Shown here: positions 1-11,865 of the stretch, in pieces
Layout of the letters: each line of letters begins with the position of its first letter
Numbering within the stretch: position 1 is the first letter of the stretch
Assembly (NCBI RefSeq): GCF_954871325.1
Contig: NC_088775.1
Location: 16,035,561 to 16,099,560 of the forward strand
Direction of reading: 5' to 3'
From: Gordionus sp. m RMFG-2023
Lineage: Eukaryota; Nematomorpha; Gordioida; Chordodea; Parachordodidae
Length of the DNA stretch: 64,000 nt
The notes under the pieces: model-generated
Told to the model about the DNA's origin: nothing
Seen by the model: only the letters and a program-made list of their open reading frames with translations
Database searches by the model: none
Made by a program: the position numbers and the translations under genes

Positions 1-690
1 ATCATAATTTTAGGTATATCAAGTATCACATTGAAGAAGAATGATAGTAGTCAACAAAATATTATAGGCTGTATCAATTTAGAATTTAAAGGTTATCTAA
101 TATGTTGTTTTATTTTAATTTATTTTTATAGGAATATCTCAATTAATATTCACACCAAGGGGTAAAAAAAATAGTGATAACAAACAAAAAAATACACTAA
201 GTCACAACAAATCACTATCTAATAAATGTAATGTAATCAATTACTTATTAATATTTACATTAAAATTTTAGATATATAAAAAATCTAGGGAGAATTTAAA
301 TGGAAATGAAGTTCCACTCATGTCAGGTATTAGTCTTATTTAAATTATATTTATTTAAAATCTTAGCAATTCCCACATACTCCAGAAAACTAAAGGATAA
401 TAGACAACCAATTATACTAGATCATTTAGAACCATCACCTACTACAAGTGATATAGTCTATTACTTTATACTTATAATAATCAAAAGTTGGTTCCAAAGC
501 TAACATGTCATCTATGATTATTAGCCTAGGTTTCTCAATATTAATTTTAAACATCTATCATATATTGGTAAAAAAATATTGCCAACACAATTTTGATTTT
601 TTCACTTTGAAGGATATCGACTTAAATTTACAGTTTAAAAAAAACATTTATTTTTAATCTATAGTTTTAATGTGTTTACTAATTATAAAA
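1..690. other. AT-rich sequence without recognisable gene
   Basis: I see no coding pattern, terminal repeat or RNA gene here. The longest open stretches (for example 300-503 on the plus strand) have no recognisable motif and look like chance openings in AT-rich DNA. Confidence 0.6.
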
Positions 691-693
691 TAT

Positions 694-876
694 ATCATTT
701 ATAATTAAGGCAATATAATATTTATAATTAAAGCAATTTATATGTGTAATACTAATATTTATAATTAAGGCAATATAATATTTATAATTAAAGCAATATA
801 ATATTTATAATTAAAGCAATATAATATTTATAATTAAAGCAATATAATATTTATAATTAAATCAATATAATATTTA
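694..876. repeat. Tandem repeat, unit about 23 bp
   Basis: An AT-only unit close to CAATATAATATTTATAATTAA recurs head to tail, most regularly from about 770 to 870. The first part contains a diverged insertion of about 30 bases. It is a simple satellite-like repeat with no coding potential. Confidence 0.85.
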
Positions 877-975
877 TATTTTAAATAATCGCTTTTTATT
901 TGTAAATAACTTCTAAAAGTATAATAAAATGAAACGTATATCAATAAAATTGTGTCAATGTGTTATTTTAATTAA

Positions 976-1161
976 AATTAGTGGCTCAATTTTAGCCGAT
1001 ATGGCTAACTCAATATATTAGCCAGAAAATTTTGCTCATGGAGATACAAGTTTTATATTATTCGAGAAATCTCTAGGCTTGAACAATATTTTTTGGCAAA
1101 AATATTGAGTTAGCTGTTTATAAAAATCAGCTCAAGTCGAGCCGTTTAACAACACTAATTA
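976..1161. mobile_element. Palindromic MITE-like repeat
   Basis: The two halves are imperfect reverse complements: the left arm has GGCTAACTCAATAT and the right arm has ATATTGAGTTAGC. The right end reads GAGCCGTTTAACAACACT, very close to the end of the better preserved palindrome at 50475-50686 (CGTTTAATAACA). Related sequence also occurs inside the insertion at 45609-46846 (about 46190-46370) and near 52470-52640. I infer a short non-autonomous palindromic DNA transposon; its superfamily is unclear. Confidence 0.5.
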
Positions 1162-1193
1162 AAATAATTAATAATTCTAGGACTTTTATATTA

Positions 1194-1340
1194 TAAGAAA
1201 AACCAATATGATTTTTAAGATAAATCCGGCAGAAGGCCGGGCAAAAGGGCCGAAGGCCCGTAAAAGGGGGTCTGGGGGGCGAAGCCCCCAGGCTTTTATA
1301 TATGGACCCCCTCTAAGGAAAATTCCTAGCTACGCCACTG
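1194..1340. mobile_element. hAT-type transposon terminus (one end only)
   Basis: The sequence ends in CTAGCTACGCCACTG, the reverse complement of CAGTGGCGTAGCTAG, a terminal inverted repeat widespread among hAT elements. It is preceded by a GC-rich stretch with GGGGGGCGAAGCCCCC. No matching left end was found upstream, so this looks like a truncated element end. Confidence 0.5.
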
Positions 1341-1420
1341 ATTGGAAGGGTACTTGATGTACGATGGATGTCTAGCATCGTACTGTTAAGGCAATTTAGA
1401 ATAAGTATAAAGCCCTGTAT

Positions 1421-2290
1421 ATGCATTTCAAAAATTTAGCAAATTCTAGCAACAGCGCAAAATTTAACGGGCTGTCCACCCGATTAGAAAGTGATGAATT
1501 TTTATCAAATCTCGCCTTGATGTACGATATTCTATTCTCCAATCTGTCATTAAGGCTTCAGACAAGAACAATCAGTTTGCAAATCAATAAAGAGAACGAT
1601 TCATGTTCTAAAATCATTCAGAGATATGCCTGGTATGTTCTAAAATCATTCAGAGATATGCCTGGTATGTTCTAAATCTTTTATAATTTCTAAATGAATG
1701 TTGATTTATTATTTCTAAAAAGGAACATGTTAAAAAGGCTCGAGAAACTAGAGAAATAAATAAATTTAGATTAGTAATATTGAAGGAAAACAAAAGGCAC
1801 TCTGGTATCAAGGAAAATCAATTATATGTAAAATTGGTTTATGAGGGCCTATTCCGATTATAATCTACTAATCAAAAATACTATATTGAATTATAGTTTT
1901 ATCTTATTAGCAATATCTTATTTGATATGGAACATTTCGAAAATGATAACTGGCTAGCAGACCCTCACACTCGTTATGGGGAAGAAAAAATTAAATGATT
2001 TCGGACTGTATCTTAATGTGAAACTTGCAGGGATGAGGGAATGTATTTACGAAAACAATAAAAACAAATTCCCCCGTGATTTGAAAGTGTTTAAAAATTG
2101 TATTAATACAATTTCGTGTATATACTTCTGAATGTGAGCGCTGGCTTTCACCTTATGAATGCCATTATGACGGATTTGCATGCAAGTCTTCTATAAAAAG
2201 ATTTCCAGTTTAATGATAAGCGTTCACGGGCCTCTTCTGAGTCAGTGGAACTATTCGCCATGTATTTAAAAGGTAAATGGATGAACTTGA
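1421..2290 (+). pseudogene. hAT transposase remnant
   Basis: Plus-strand reading gives fragments typical of hAT transposases of the zinc-finger MYM/KIAA1586-like kind. At 1421-1675 there is a helix-rich stretch containing ESDEFLSNLALMYDILFSNL followed by SLRLQTRTISL. Near 1990-2080 is a segment with ECIYENNKNKFPRDL, and near 2170-2260 sequence corresponding to ...LMISVHGPLLSQWN. Reading frames change repeatedly with stops between blocks, so it is a decayed copy. No terminal repeats or target-site duplication were found around it. The family assignment rests on motif spacing recognised by eye. Confidence 0.5.
1603..1675. repeat. 32-bp tandem duplication
   Basis: The unit beginning TGTTCTAAAATCATTCAGAG occurs twice in perfect tandem, followed by the start of a third. 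It lies at the end of the hAT transposase remnant and has duplicated a few codons there. Confidence 0.9.
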
Positions 2291-2372
2291 TACATTTAAG
2301 ATATTTGACATCAATGTATCTTCATTCATTTACTTAGTTAACTTATTTATATAATTTTATTTTTAAAATATC

Positions 2373-2608
2373 TGAAAATATAGAAGCGCTATAGGACGTC
2401 GCGAAAGGGTAAAGGGAGCACTGGTGTTTTTCATAATCTTAAATTTTAATTTTTTAAAAAATTTTACATTAATAAAAAAAAAACTAAAAATTTTTTTTCT
2501 TAAATATCTATTTCTATCGTAAATATATATGCAAAAACTAAAACTACGTTTAAATATTTTGGAAAATTGACTTCATCTATTTTTTTTATAGCACTTCTAT
2601 ATTTCTTA
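2373..2608. mobile_element. Short inverted-repeat element (MITE-like)
   Basis: The left side carries AATATAGAAGCGCTATA and the right side, read in reverse complement, AATATAGAAGTGCTATA. About 200 AT-rich bases lie between. There is no coding content. A clear target-site duplication was not found, so the superfamily is open. Confidence 0.4.
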
Positions 2609-2630
2609 GCACCATAATTTTTCATCCCGA

Positions 2631-2654
2631 CCCCCCCCCCCCCCCCCCCCCCCC
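2631..2654. repeat. Poly-C tract of 24
   Basis: An uninterrupted run of 24 C lies in otherwise AT-rich DNA, just right of the inverted-repeat element. Similar G/C runs occur at 7590-7602, 22063-22073, 49201-49212 and 52951-52964. Exact lengths of such runs are prone to assembly error. Confidence 0.85.
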
Positions 2655-3794
2655 TAGTTATATTTACCTAAATAAATATATAATTAACGAAGAAAATAAA
2701 TTTTTAGTCCAAAATAATGCATTTCCTTCAATCAGACTATATTATAAGTCTAAATAATAAAGGTGGTTAATTTTATTTTTAAAAATTGAAAATTGGCTAT
2801 AATCGTTTATATGTTTTATAATATTAGTGATTATTTTTCTAAGTATTTACTGATTTATGTATTTAGAATCAGCAAAGCTTATGGCGGGTATCTGAATCAT
2901 TTGCATAACCAAGAGTAGCTTAAGTCGGAAATTCACCAATCTCTTTACCAAATTAGTTAGTTTTCGTAAATATTATTAAAGCTAAAAAATCTCCAACATT
3001 CCCCTTTCACCAAAAAATGAATATCAACATTATTACTTAATAATATAAACAAAATTTAAAAAAATAATAACTATTAGTTTAGGAATTTTTAAAAATATGA
3101 CTATAGAAATTCTTTGAGGAAGAAGCAAAATTATATTATTTAAAAATGTAAACCGACAAAAGTTTCAAAGAAGGCAATTTTCTTTAAGATTGATGTCGAA
3201 AATAACAACTTCGAAAATCCTGGATACACACGTGGTCTCAGCTCTGGGACTTTTATTTTTTTTTGCTCAAACAATAAAATTTTCTTACTTTTTACGTCAA
3301 TCAATAAAGTATTATTAGAAGCGGGTGGTGTATTTATGCCCTTCCCCTCTTCTCCGCCCTAATTTATAAATTCTAAGTTTCGTTTTAATCATTTTTATTT
3401 TATATATTGTCAAACGATATTTCCTGCAAATGAATAAACCATTATTAGTTGGAATAGATGATTAAGTGGCAACCGTTTTTGAAATCCGGAGTTTTAGAAC
3501 CAAATAAAAATATCAAAGAAATATATAAGGGATAATTAAGCACATTTAATAAACGCCGGAGTACTGGTCATCTTTTGTTTTTAAATCATAGGCATTGCCA
3601 AAATTTCCAAGGATTCAAAGGGAGTTTATCACCACCCTCCCTCATATCTACCCTATTTATATGTAAGTAATTACCCTCAATGGCATCTTAATGTTTGCCA
3701 AATTTTTATAAAAGGTTGATAAATATTTTTTAAAGATATTTAATTTCTTTCATCGTTTTTTTAGATAAATATAATTGGAAACATCTAATACCTC
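2655..3794. other. No recognisable feature
   Basis: AT-rich sequence without convincing open reading frames, terminal repeats or RNA genes. Confidence 0.55.
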
Positions 3795-3973
3795 CAGGGC
3801 CGTAGCCAGGAATTTTCAGCTAGGGGGCAGCTGTTTACTTGAGGGAGCCACTATTTTTTTAAAATAAAACAAATAATTTAGCATTCATAGAATTTTTTTG
3901 CTATTTTTATTAAAAATTTATTAATGTAATATGAATACAAAATTATACTATAATATGAATATACAAAATAATA

Positions 3974-4990
3974 CTATAATAAAATTCGACGATTTTTATT
4001 TTTAAATTTTAACATAAATGAATTAAAGGATAAATTTTGTGTTATTTTTCTTTCATAAGCCATCAATACTAAATTTTGCTTACGTTCATCTTTCATCGAC
4101 TCTCTAGTGCTCGATAGAACTCTCTTTATTGTAGAGAAAGAAGCCACACAAGAAGCCGTTGGTATTCTAATGATGATACTGCTGAGTAGCATTTATGCAA
4201 TTCTTTAAATGCATGATGATATTTTTTTTATACATAATATTTAGGATATTTTCAAAATTATGTGTTTCTTTAACTTCTGCAGTTAATAATCCTTTAGTTA
4301 TTTTCATTTCATGATGTAACGTTTCCGTATTTAAGTTTAATAATGATTCTAATCGGGCCATTTTATGTGATATAAAATAATCAGGGTCAATAGGGACAAT
4401 GTATTAAAACTAGAAGATTATAGTAATCTATAAATCTATCTAAAAAACGACCAACACAAAGTAATCAATAATGTCATAATAATTTCTTTTTAAAGAACTC
4501 CAATTGGAGTCTTTTTCACAATCAAATTGTAATTTGGTCTCGACTAAAAAATCTTGAAAATTTAAAGGCGTTTTACGTACCCTTGCTGATTTGTGGGGAG
4601 TAAGATTAAATTTTGCTAAAAGTTTTTCAGCATTAATTATAATCAAATCAAAAGAATTATCGCTTCTTTTATTTTTTAATATATTGATAGTGGAATCAAT
4701 ACAATTTTTAGCATCCATTAGATTACCTACTGACTGTAGATTAGATATTACTTCGTTTTGAATTTGGGGTGATGTATTTTGGGAATTTTTAGGTATAAAT
4801 TTCATAATTTAATTTAATTCAGGATCTTTTTGGATGGTGTGTGAAAACATTGCTATAAATAGTCCAGAAAAATAAATTATGTTTTCATCTGTTGCAGCAT
4901 CCGTAATTTTTGTTGAACCAATCCCAAGAAAAGGTAGCTCCTGTATGCTAAGAAACAGCATCAAATCAAATATTGATTTAAGATAGTAAA
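3974..4990 (-). pseudogene. hAT transposase, C-terminal half, decayed
   Basis: Read on the minus strand, the segment near 4990-4850 contains FLSIQELPFLG, the hAT 'lskQ-lpFrG' motif. The 4805-4440 segment includes KSARVRKTPLNF, a basic linker common before the dimerisation region. At 4192-3974, IPTASCVASFSTIKRVLSST followed by M-(x)4-R-(x)2-NLVLMAYE corresponds to the C-terminal hAT dimerisation domain (consensus P-T-A-S-E-R-S-F-S-x-L-K-R). The blocks lie in different frames with at least three interruptions, so the gene is dead. It belongs to the element at 3795-7976. Confidence 0.75.
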
Positions 4991-6090
4991 GATTATATTA
5001 TCACTTTTATTTTTAAAAAAACTTGAATGCACAGTTATAAAAATAAAACAAAACAATGATGAAAATACTATTTAAAAGAATATTAAAATTATAATTGACA
5101 TACTTGTTGTGTGTGATGTCCTAATTGATCGCTATCTATTAACTAAAAGATTGATTTTTTTTTATTCTTTATATTATATTAACTTTAACCTCGCGGACTC
5201 GTTTTATAAAATTAACTCAATAATTCGATATAAATTACTTGATAGATTTTGTAAAGTATATAAGCGTAGAAATTTATTGTACTTAAGAGTTAAATATTTT
5301 TAAAATAAATTTATTAAATAAAAGTTTTATTATCACTTTCTATATTTTGTTCTTCTCCCTGCCAACCTTAACATATATCTATATTCTATATAAAAATATA
5401 TAATTAAAAGAGGAGAAATTAAAAAAATAATTTAAAATAATATATTTAGGTATGGTCGGCGGGGCTTAATGACCCATGAATGGATATGTTGTTGGATCGA
5501 CAAATTTTCATTAATATTCTTTGTCGAAGGTAAAAGCCTTCATTTGGATTACCTGTGATTAAACGTAACCTTATTACTGTTAATTTGTTGCTTACCAAAA
5601 TTGTTATTATTTCAGTATTTTCTTCATAATTCTGAAATATTCACCGCTGTTTTAAATAACTGGTTATATTATAATAATAAAATTATCAGGTGCATACGCA
5701 GGAATTTGGTCTGGGGGAAGGATAAAAAATTTTTTTAAGAAATATTATTGTTTTTTAAAAATATCAAGCATAAATTTATTAGGACTAATAACTATTTCTA
5801 ATACACAATTTAAATTAATGTGAATTATAAAAAAATTATATGTAAAGAATCACTTAAATGACCCAAAATAGAAATTTGAATTTTTGAGCCTTTACACAAA
5901 AAGTTTCTTAGGAATAATCGCATTTTGTATGTTATTCATTTACAATGTAAAATCCAATCTTCGTTGTGATTGAGCTAATTTTTCAATTATCTCATCCTTT
6001 CTTGTCGTCAAATGCCTATGAATATTCAAAAGATCCAAACCTTTCAATCTACTTTCAGATGTTGTACTTCTTGGTATGTTTTTCAGAGAC

Positions 6091-6483
6091 CTGCAGGCCC
6101 GGCCCCCGGGCCGGACAGTATTTTAATTTTTTTAAATATACCCGGGCCGGACAATATTTTAATTTTTTTAAATATACCCGGGCCGGGCCCAAAATTTTAA
6201 AAAAAACACCCAAGCCGGGCCTAAATTATTTTAAAAAACACCCAATCCGGACTGTATTTTTTAAAACAGCCTATATTTGAAATCGTTATTATTAGCTATA
6301 AAAATCAAAAATAAATATAATTTATTTTTAAAAAATCCGGGTCGGGCCTAAAAAATTTTTAAAAAAAGCCGAGTCGGGCCTAAATATTTTTTTTAAAAAG
6401 CCCGGACGGGCCTGAAATTTTTTTAAAAAAAACCTAGGCCGGGCCGTAAAAAATCTTTAAAAAAAATCCGGGCCGTGCCCTGG
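6091..6483. repeat. GC-rich CCGGGCCGG / TTTTAAAA repeat block
   Basis: The block starts CAGGCCCGGCCCC and ends GTGCCCTGG. In between, a unit of about 36 bp (CCCGGGCCGGACA, then an AT spacer with TTTTTTTAAATA) repeats with growing divergence. Related blocks lie at 19984 to about 22030, 43686-44040, 44741-44868 and 50965-51200. I infer a family of non-autonomous elements; here it lies inside the nested hAT at 5687-7629. Confidence 0.55.
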
Positions 6484-6889
6484 AAATGGTACTTCTCCAG
6501 GCCTCTGTTATTCTTCTTAAAAAAGAGAATGTTCTCTCATTAGTTTACTAATGGGAAGAGTTTATAAACCATTTTAATACATTGGGAATTTAATCTAAAA
6601 TGTGTTTGAAATGATGCAAAGCATCCATAACATTTTTTAGGACTATATTAACCATAGTTAATCTTATAAACATAGTTATTCAGCTAGTAAGGCATCATAA
6701 GCTACTTTAACATATACATAATAAAAATCTAACAAATATTTTTTTTTCTATCACCATCTGAAAGGTTAGGAAGGCTTTTATGGAAGTTATTTGCAGATTA
6801 GTAAGTGCTGCATGATGAATTAAAAATTCATTTATTTGAGTTATAAATGTATCTGATTTAAGATATCTCTTCTACTGATCCTATATTAA

Positions 6890-7215
6890 TGTTTTAACGA
6901 TGAGCGTGCCTTGCTACAAGTCGAGGGAGACAAATATTAAACACGTATAGCTCTGCTTTTGACTCAACAATAAAATATAAAATATGAAATTCTTCATCAA
7001 CATTAGCCCTATTTTCCTTGAGTTCTGATAAAATGCTCTCCGCTATTCTCATTTTCTTAATCAAGTCAATGTCATGTTTTTGAAAAGTAATACTTAAAAT
7101 AGTTGTATAATTAAATAATACATTCTAATGAGAAATAAAATTTGGAATAAGCATTGTATCCAATAATTTTCTTGCTTCTGAGGAAATATTTCTTTCAGGC
7201 CATTGTGATATTTCA
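6890..7215 (-). pseudogene. hAT transposase remnant inside the nested element
   Basis: On the minus strand one stretch reads ...ILSITFQKHDIDLIKKMRIA followed by ESILSELKENRANVDEEF. This matches the hAT pattern of LQ-x-x-x-IDL, then a helix ending L-x-x-x-R-x-x-(V/A)-D-x-x-F, as in DUF4371-containing transposases. An upstream segment (EARKLLDTML) fits the preceding 'ARqLL' block. It is interrupted and belongs to the 5687-7629 insertion. Confidence 0.6.
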
Positions 7216-7984
7216 GTAATAGCAAATAATTGGCTCTTCTAACTCCTTAAAAGCTGTTACTGCTTGATGGCAGAGATTCTATCTCGTTGGACTTGCAATT
7301 TCTTTTTCCCTGTTGGACAAGAAGTTTCAGAAATAATTATTATTTGACTAGAAATTTGAAAATGGTAGATAAATATTACGCCACTAAAAATTTGAAAATA
7401 ATAAGTAAATATTACGCCGGAAAACTTGAAATCGAAATTAATTGATAAAATAACTTAGTAGATAAATGTGATAATAAATGTAATTAAATAGAAATTTAAT
7501 ATGAGATACGAATAAATATTAACAAATATAAATTAATATAAACAATAATATTTTTGAAAAATATTTCCGGCATCTGCATTTTTTGGCTTGGGGGGGGGGG
7601 GGTTTGCCTTCCCCCCGCTGCGTACAATGAAAATTATGATTAAACCATAATAAATAAAATAGTTATCATTGAAATAAGTACAATTTAAACGTGATTAAGC
7701 GCCTAATTAATGTCATATTCTAACACATATGAAAATGATAAAATATGAATGAATGATGATTTATTATGGATAAAAATAAAACAGGATAGAAAGAAATTTA
7801 CAAACTAGACATGTTTTTTCAATAAATATTTTAAATTTATTTTAAAAATATAAAAATAATACAATTTTTTTTTAAATTTGGAGGCCGGAAAAATTGATGA
7901 AAGATTTTTTCTGGAGGCCAGGTTTGATGGCCAATAATTTTTTAGAGGGTTCTGCCCCCCCATGGCTACGGCCCTGAATACCTC

Positions 7985-10168
7985 TCTAGATTTCATTACT
8001 CAAATGACACAGTTGATTAATCTATAAATAGAAGAATATTTTTTTTACAGAATTAATGTTATTTATATTAATATTTAAAATAATATAATAAATTGATTGA
8101 TTTCATTATTTCATAAGTACAAAATATTTTTAACAATTTTAAAATAGCATAATTAAGTTTCATAGTTTACAGTATAGATAATTAAAAGTTGTTTTTGTTT
8201 TTCGGGTAATTTTATTGCGTATTCAATTTCCAAATCCTTTTCTGCATATTTTAATGAAAAAGGTATATTTTTCACCCCATATTTTTTACATATTTCTATC
8301 ATTAGAAATCTGCCACGTGGACCTTACCAATTTAAATGCTGATATTTGCATCGATGTAGATTTTCTATTGTGTAAGGACGTGATAAATTTTTTCATTAAA
8401 TGAGAAGGCGAGTTAAGGAAAGCCTTCGATACAAATACTAATTTTAGATGGTCCAATAACCTCTAAAAATTAATATTTATTAAATAATATATTCATAAAA
8501 AATTTACTAGTATAATTTTTTATATCCGTAATACATATATCGACTAACTCCTTAAGCATCTATTTTTTCGCTCCATATAAGATTTCTGATATTGTGTCAA
8601 TGTCAATAAAATGAAGTTTACTAATTTTATTTTTATAAATATACCTTTATCGATATTATTTTATATATATATAAGATTACTTCAAAATTTTTTCAAACGC
8701 GTTTTTCTTTAAATCTTCCCTTTACGTATTTATCTGTTATCTTTACGTTGCCTTGAAACATGGTACAAATGTTTTACCTTTAAATGACAGAATAAATTTA
8801 TGAGCATTGAATTCCTTCAACCTTTAGAGTTGTCAATAATGGATATAATTTGTTTTATATTAAGGAAAAAAATTATATAATAAAACCTCTAATCTAGCAT
8901 CAGATGTATATGCGTTTTACATGGTCCGAATGATAACGGTTCATGGTTTAAGTTCGATTTATAAAAAACATTAATGTCGGTTTGGTTTGAAACTCTAAAA
9001 ACCTGGTTGAATTCTTCTATATACAAACTTCCTTAAGAATTTTGTATAGAGAAGCACATTTTTTTTATTTCATCATTAAAACAAATGACATGAAATGTTT
9101 ATTTTATTATTAAATGCACATTATAACAATAAATATAGTTTTTTAAAAGAGTAGATATCCTACCATATAATTCCGGTCTCTACTATACTTTAACAACATA
9201 AGTCTCATTAATTAGTTATTGGTTAATTTAGATAATTATTAATAATTTCCTAAACCCTTGAAACAATTGCAATAAACTTATTAATATCCATAAACCAGCA
9301 TTCTTTTAGTCTAAATTATTGTGAACCCCAAAATTTAAAAAACGGACTCAAATTCAAGGTAATAACTTTTTTAATCATATTGGGATACTCATAATCACAT
9401 CTAATTCTTAAATTTCAAGTTTAAAACTTGATAAAGTGTTATATTTCTGATCATGACATGATGACGAGAATGATGATTATGATATAGTATTTTCATTCCG
9501 ATTTATTTTGACCTAATATGGATTATGATATGGTATTGATTTCATTCAGCTGAATGATTCAAATTCCGATTTATTTTGACATAATATGGATTATATTGTA
9601 TGATATTGATACTAATATACATCGAATTGTACCAATTTTTATTGTTGCTTTCTATGAGTTATCTGTCATATATATCTTCAACAAGGGTAGGAAGCTAGTT
9701 TTATTTTAAAAAACGTGCAAATATATTCTAAAGACTAATTAAAATTCAGATCCAATATATTATTAAGCTTAGTACCTTCAAGTTACTTGTGTTGACCTTG
9801 TCTCTTTCGAACAAGAGTGAATATAAATTCCCCATCCCATCTCAAAGAATTTATATTTAAATTAAATACTGATTTTCGATTTTAATAATATTTCCCATTA
9901 TATTTTGTATAAGGAGAATAGTCCTGACTTTTAGTACGGAAATTAAAGGCGATATCATGTGAAATCAAGTAATATTTAAATACATGCCTACTAAATTTGA
10001 ATTATAAATCTAAACCAACTGGTGTAAAATATTTAAAATGTCTATGCAATGGACATAGATGTAGGGGAGAGCCAGACGCAGATAATATTAACTACATCAC
10101 AATAAAAGATGATGATAGATAATATTGATAATAAAAATATCAATTTTCCTTTTCCTCAGATGCTAGTG
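7985..10168. other. No gene seen; one imperfect direct repeat
   Basis: About 2.2 kb of AT-rich sequence without coding signal. Two similar units of about 48 bp, each starting ATTCCGATTTATTTTGAC, lie at 9495-9542 and 9563-9612. Nothing else is supported. Confidence 0.55.
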
Positions 10169-10173
10169 GTTAT

Positions 10174-10657
10174 TGTTGGATTATGCAAATTTAGTTATAA
10201 GATATTTATGGAACAAAATTAATTTAAATGATGGATTTTTATTTTATGTGATTATTTCTTCGAAAAATTATTATTTTAATATGCAAATACTTATAATGTT
10301 TAATGGCTATAAAAAAATATATAAATAGCTAAGAAAAATAATTATATTTAAACGATATTTTAAAAATTAATTTAATAAAAGAATTACAGACGATATTTTG
10401 TTTCTTCGAAATTTGTGTGAAATTTAATAAAAAGGAAAGATTTAATACAGAAAAAGTAAGTCTACGATTTAATAAATTAGAATTATTTAAAAGAGTTACA
10501 TTATATATTTTAGGTGTGCTCAAAAGTAAGTAGTTAGCCATCGTTATTATTAAAATTAATCCTTTATTTTAATTATATTGATTTAATACACCTTTGATTC
10601 TTAATTAGCTCTCCCAATACTGTGTTAACACCCTGAGTTAAGTTCGGACTTATAACA
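10174..10657 (+). repeat. LTR, plus orientation
   Basis: The segment starts TGTTGGATTATGC and ends CTTATAACA, giving the TG...CA ends expected of an LTR with a short TGTT/AACA inverted terminus. Its first 170 or so bases are found again in reverse orientation at 11588-11865, which confirms the start. The exact 3' end is inferred from the CA dinucleotide and the following priming-site-like sequence. Confidence 0.65.
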
Positions 10658-10660
10658 ATT

Positions 10661-10678
10661 TGGACCGAAGTAAATCAG
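10661..10678 (+). promoter_or_regulatory. Putative tRNA primer-binding site
   Basis: TGGACCGAAGTAAATC follows the presumed LTR end after three bases. A TGG start close to the LTR is normal for tRNA-primed LTR elements. The priming tRNA was not identified. Confidence 0.4.
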
Positions 10679-10818
10679 GGCCTGTTAGATATTCACTTAG
10701 GAATTCAAAGGTAAAAAAAAATTTATTTTAGGTTATTTAAATTATTATTACTTTTATTAATTATAGTAGTAATTTTATATTTATACAATTTTTTTAAATT
10801 TAAAATTATTTTAATCAA

Positions 10819-11247
10819 GTGGTTATTGAGTACACTTTAATGTATATTACGCAAATAAATTTATTAAGTTTAATACTTGAAAATATTATAATTATATTTT
10901 TAGTGCTAATTTTAAGTTTCACGTTAGGTTTAATTATAGGAAGAAATACTACTTACGTTAAGATAGAGATTAAAGAGTTAGAAAATATTAAGAATATATT
11001 AAGAGAGGAAGATAAGAAAAGAAATATAAACAACTTCATACGAACGGATAATTACAGACAGATAAGTTGCTATAGCTGTGGTCAGCCAGGCCATATGTCG
11101 CGTGATTGTGATTTAACAAAAGATTTGAAATGCGCGAGATGTGGCAGGAATGGCCATTTAGCTATAAGATGTAGGTTAAACAATATAATTGTGAGATGTA
11201 ATATTTGTGGCCAGGATGGACACACTCAAGAAAAATGTAACAAATGA
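10819..11247 (+). CDS. Gag-like protein with N-terminal membrane segment and three CCHC zinc knuckles
   Basis: A 142-residue reading frame. Residues about 12-40 are strongly hydrophobic (LLSLILENIIIIFLVLILSF) and look like a membrane anchor. A charged stretch follows (about 47-68). Three zinc knuckles follow: CYSCGQPGHMSRDC, CARCGRNGHLAIRC and CNICGQDGHTQEKC, all with the exact CX2CX4HX4C spacing of retroelement nucleocapsid domains. No capsid domain is recognisable. It lies about 160 bases after the LTR, the position of gag. The same order (hydrophobic segment, charged region, zinc knuckles) is found in the unrelated LTR element at 54337-57896. The start is chosen to include the hydrophobic segment; later ATGs exist. 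It belongs to a broken element and is treated as a fossil. Confidence 0.7.
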   Translation: MVIEYTLMYITQINLLSLILENIIIIFLVLILSFTLGLIIGRNTTYVKIEIKELENIKNILREEDKKRNINNFIRTDNYRQISCYSCGQPGHMSRDCDLTKDLKCARCGRNGHLAIRCRLNNIIVRCNICGQDGHTQEKCNK

Positions 11248-11587
11248 CTAAGAAAGAAATATTTTGATAATGAATTTAATAATTTTTTTAATGTTGATAA
11301 TTTAGTAGAAAATAAGAATAAATATTTTAATTTTAATAATAAATTTGGTAATAATAGTTTTTCTAATTTTAGTTCAGGTAAAATTAAGCATTTTAATTTT
11401 AATGATAGATTAGATAATTATACTAATTTTGTTAATGTTAATAATTGTAGTAAAAATAAGTATTTTAATTTTAATAATGATAATTTGGATAATGTTTATA
11501 ATGCTAGTGCAAGTAAGAATAATTACTGAAATAAGAACGATAAATTTTGCGATGATAAAAAGTGTTTTGACGTTGATAATTATAATT

Positions 11588-11865
11588 AAATATAATTATT
11601 TTTCTTAGCTATTTATATATTTTTTTATAGCCATTAAACATTATAAGTATTTGCATATTAAAATAATAATTTTTCGAAGAAATAATCACATAAAATAAAA
11701 ATCCATCATTTAAATAAATTTTGTTCCATAAACTATAAAAAAATAAATTTATTTTGCATATACAAATATTATTTTTCGAAGAAATAAACACATAAAATAA
11801 AAATCCATCATTTAAATTAATTTTGTTCCATAAATATCTTATAACTAAATTTACATAATCCAACA
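11588..11865 (-). repeat. LTR (partial), minus orientation, with internal duplication
   Basis: Read on the minus strand it begins TGTTGGATTATG directly after a polypurine tract and matches the start of the LTR at 10174. It contains an extra direct duplication of about 110 bases (two copies of GATGGATTTTTATTTTATGT). It stops matching near 11588, so only the first part of the LTR is present. Confidence 0.7.

Larger units (their letters stand above)
5687..7629 (-). mobile_element. Nested hAT transposon, 1.9 kb
   Basis: The left end reads CAGGTGCATACGCAGG. The right end is a degraded match (reverse complement CATTGTACGCAGCGG). Both sides are flanked by a perfect 8-bp duplication AAAATTAT (5679-5686 and 7630-7637). 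The same terminal motif (CAGGTGCGTAG) marks the element at 22040-22798, so they form a family. A run of 13 G (7590-7602) lies 27 bases from the right end. Transposase remnants are on the minus strand. Confidence 0.8.
3795..7976 (-). mobile_element. hAT transposon, 4.2 kb, with a second hAT nested in it
   Basis: The left end reads CAGGGCCGTAGCCAGG and the right end, in reverse complement, CAGGGCCGTAGCCATGG, an inverted repeat of about 14 bp typical of hAT elements. Both ends are flanked by the same 8-bp duplication, AATACCTC (3787-3794 and 7977-7984), which fits hAT integration. Transposase remnants lie on the minus strand at the left (3974-4990). About 1.9 kb of the interior is a separate nested hAT (5687-7629). 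A short GC-rich stretch sits just inside the right end. Confidence 0.9.
10174..11588 (+). mobile_element. LTR retrotransposon fossil, 5' part
   Basis: It begins with an LTR (10174-10657), then a primer-binding-site-like motif and a CCHC zinc-knuckle ORF. It runs into an Asn/Phe-rich low-complexity reading stretch to about 11580, where it abuts an LTR in the opposite orientation (11588-11865). No protease, reverse transcriptase or integrase is visible. It is an incomplete copy. Confidence 0.65.

Noticed and set aside
694-876. Considered as a CRISPR-like or centromeric array
   Set aside because: Units are head to tail without spacers, and the window is eukaryotic; a simple AT tandem repeat explains it.
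8215-8403. 62-residue plus-strand frame
   Set aside because: No motif and composition like its surroundings; probably chance.
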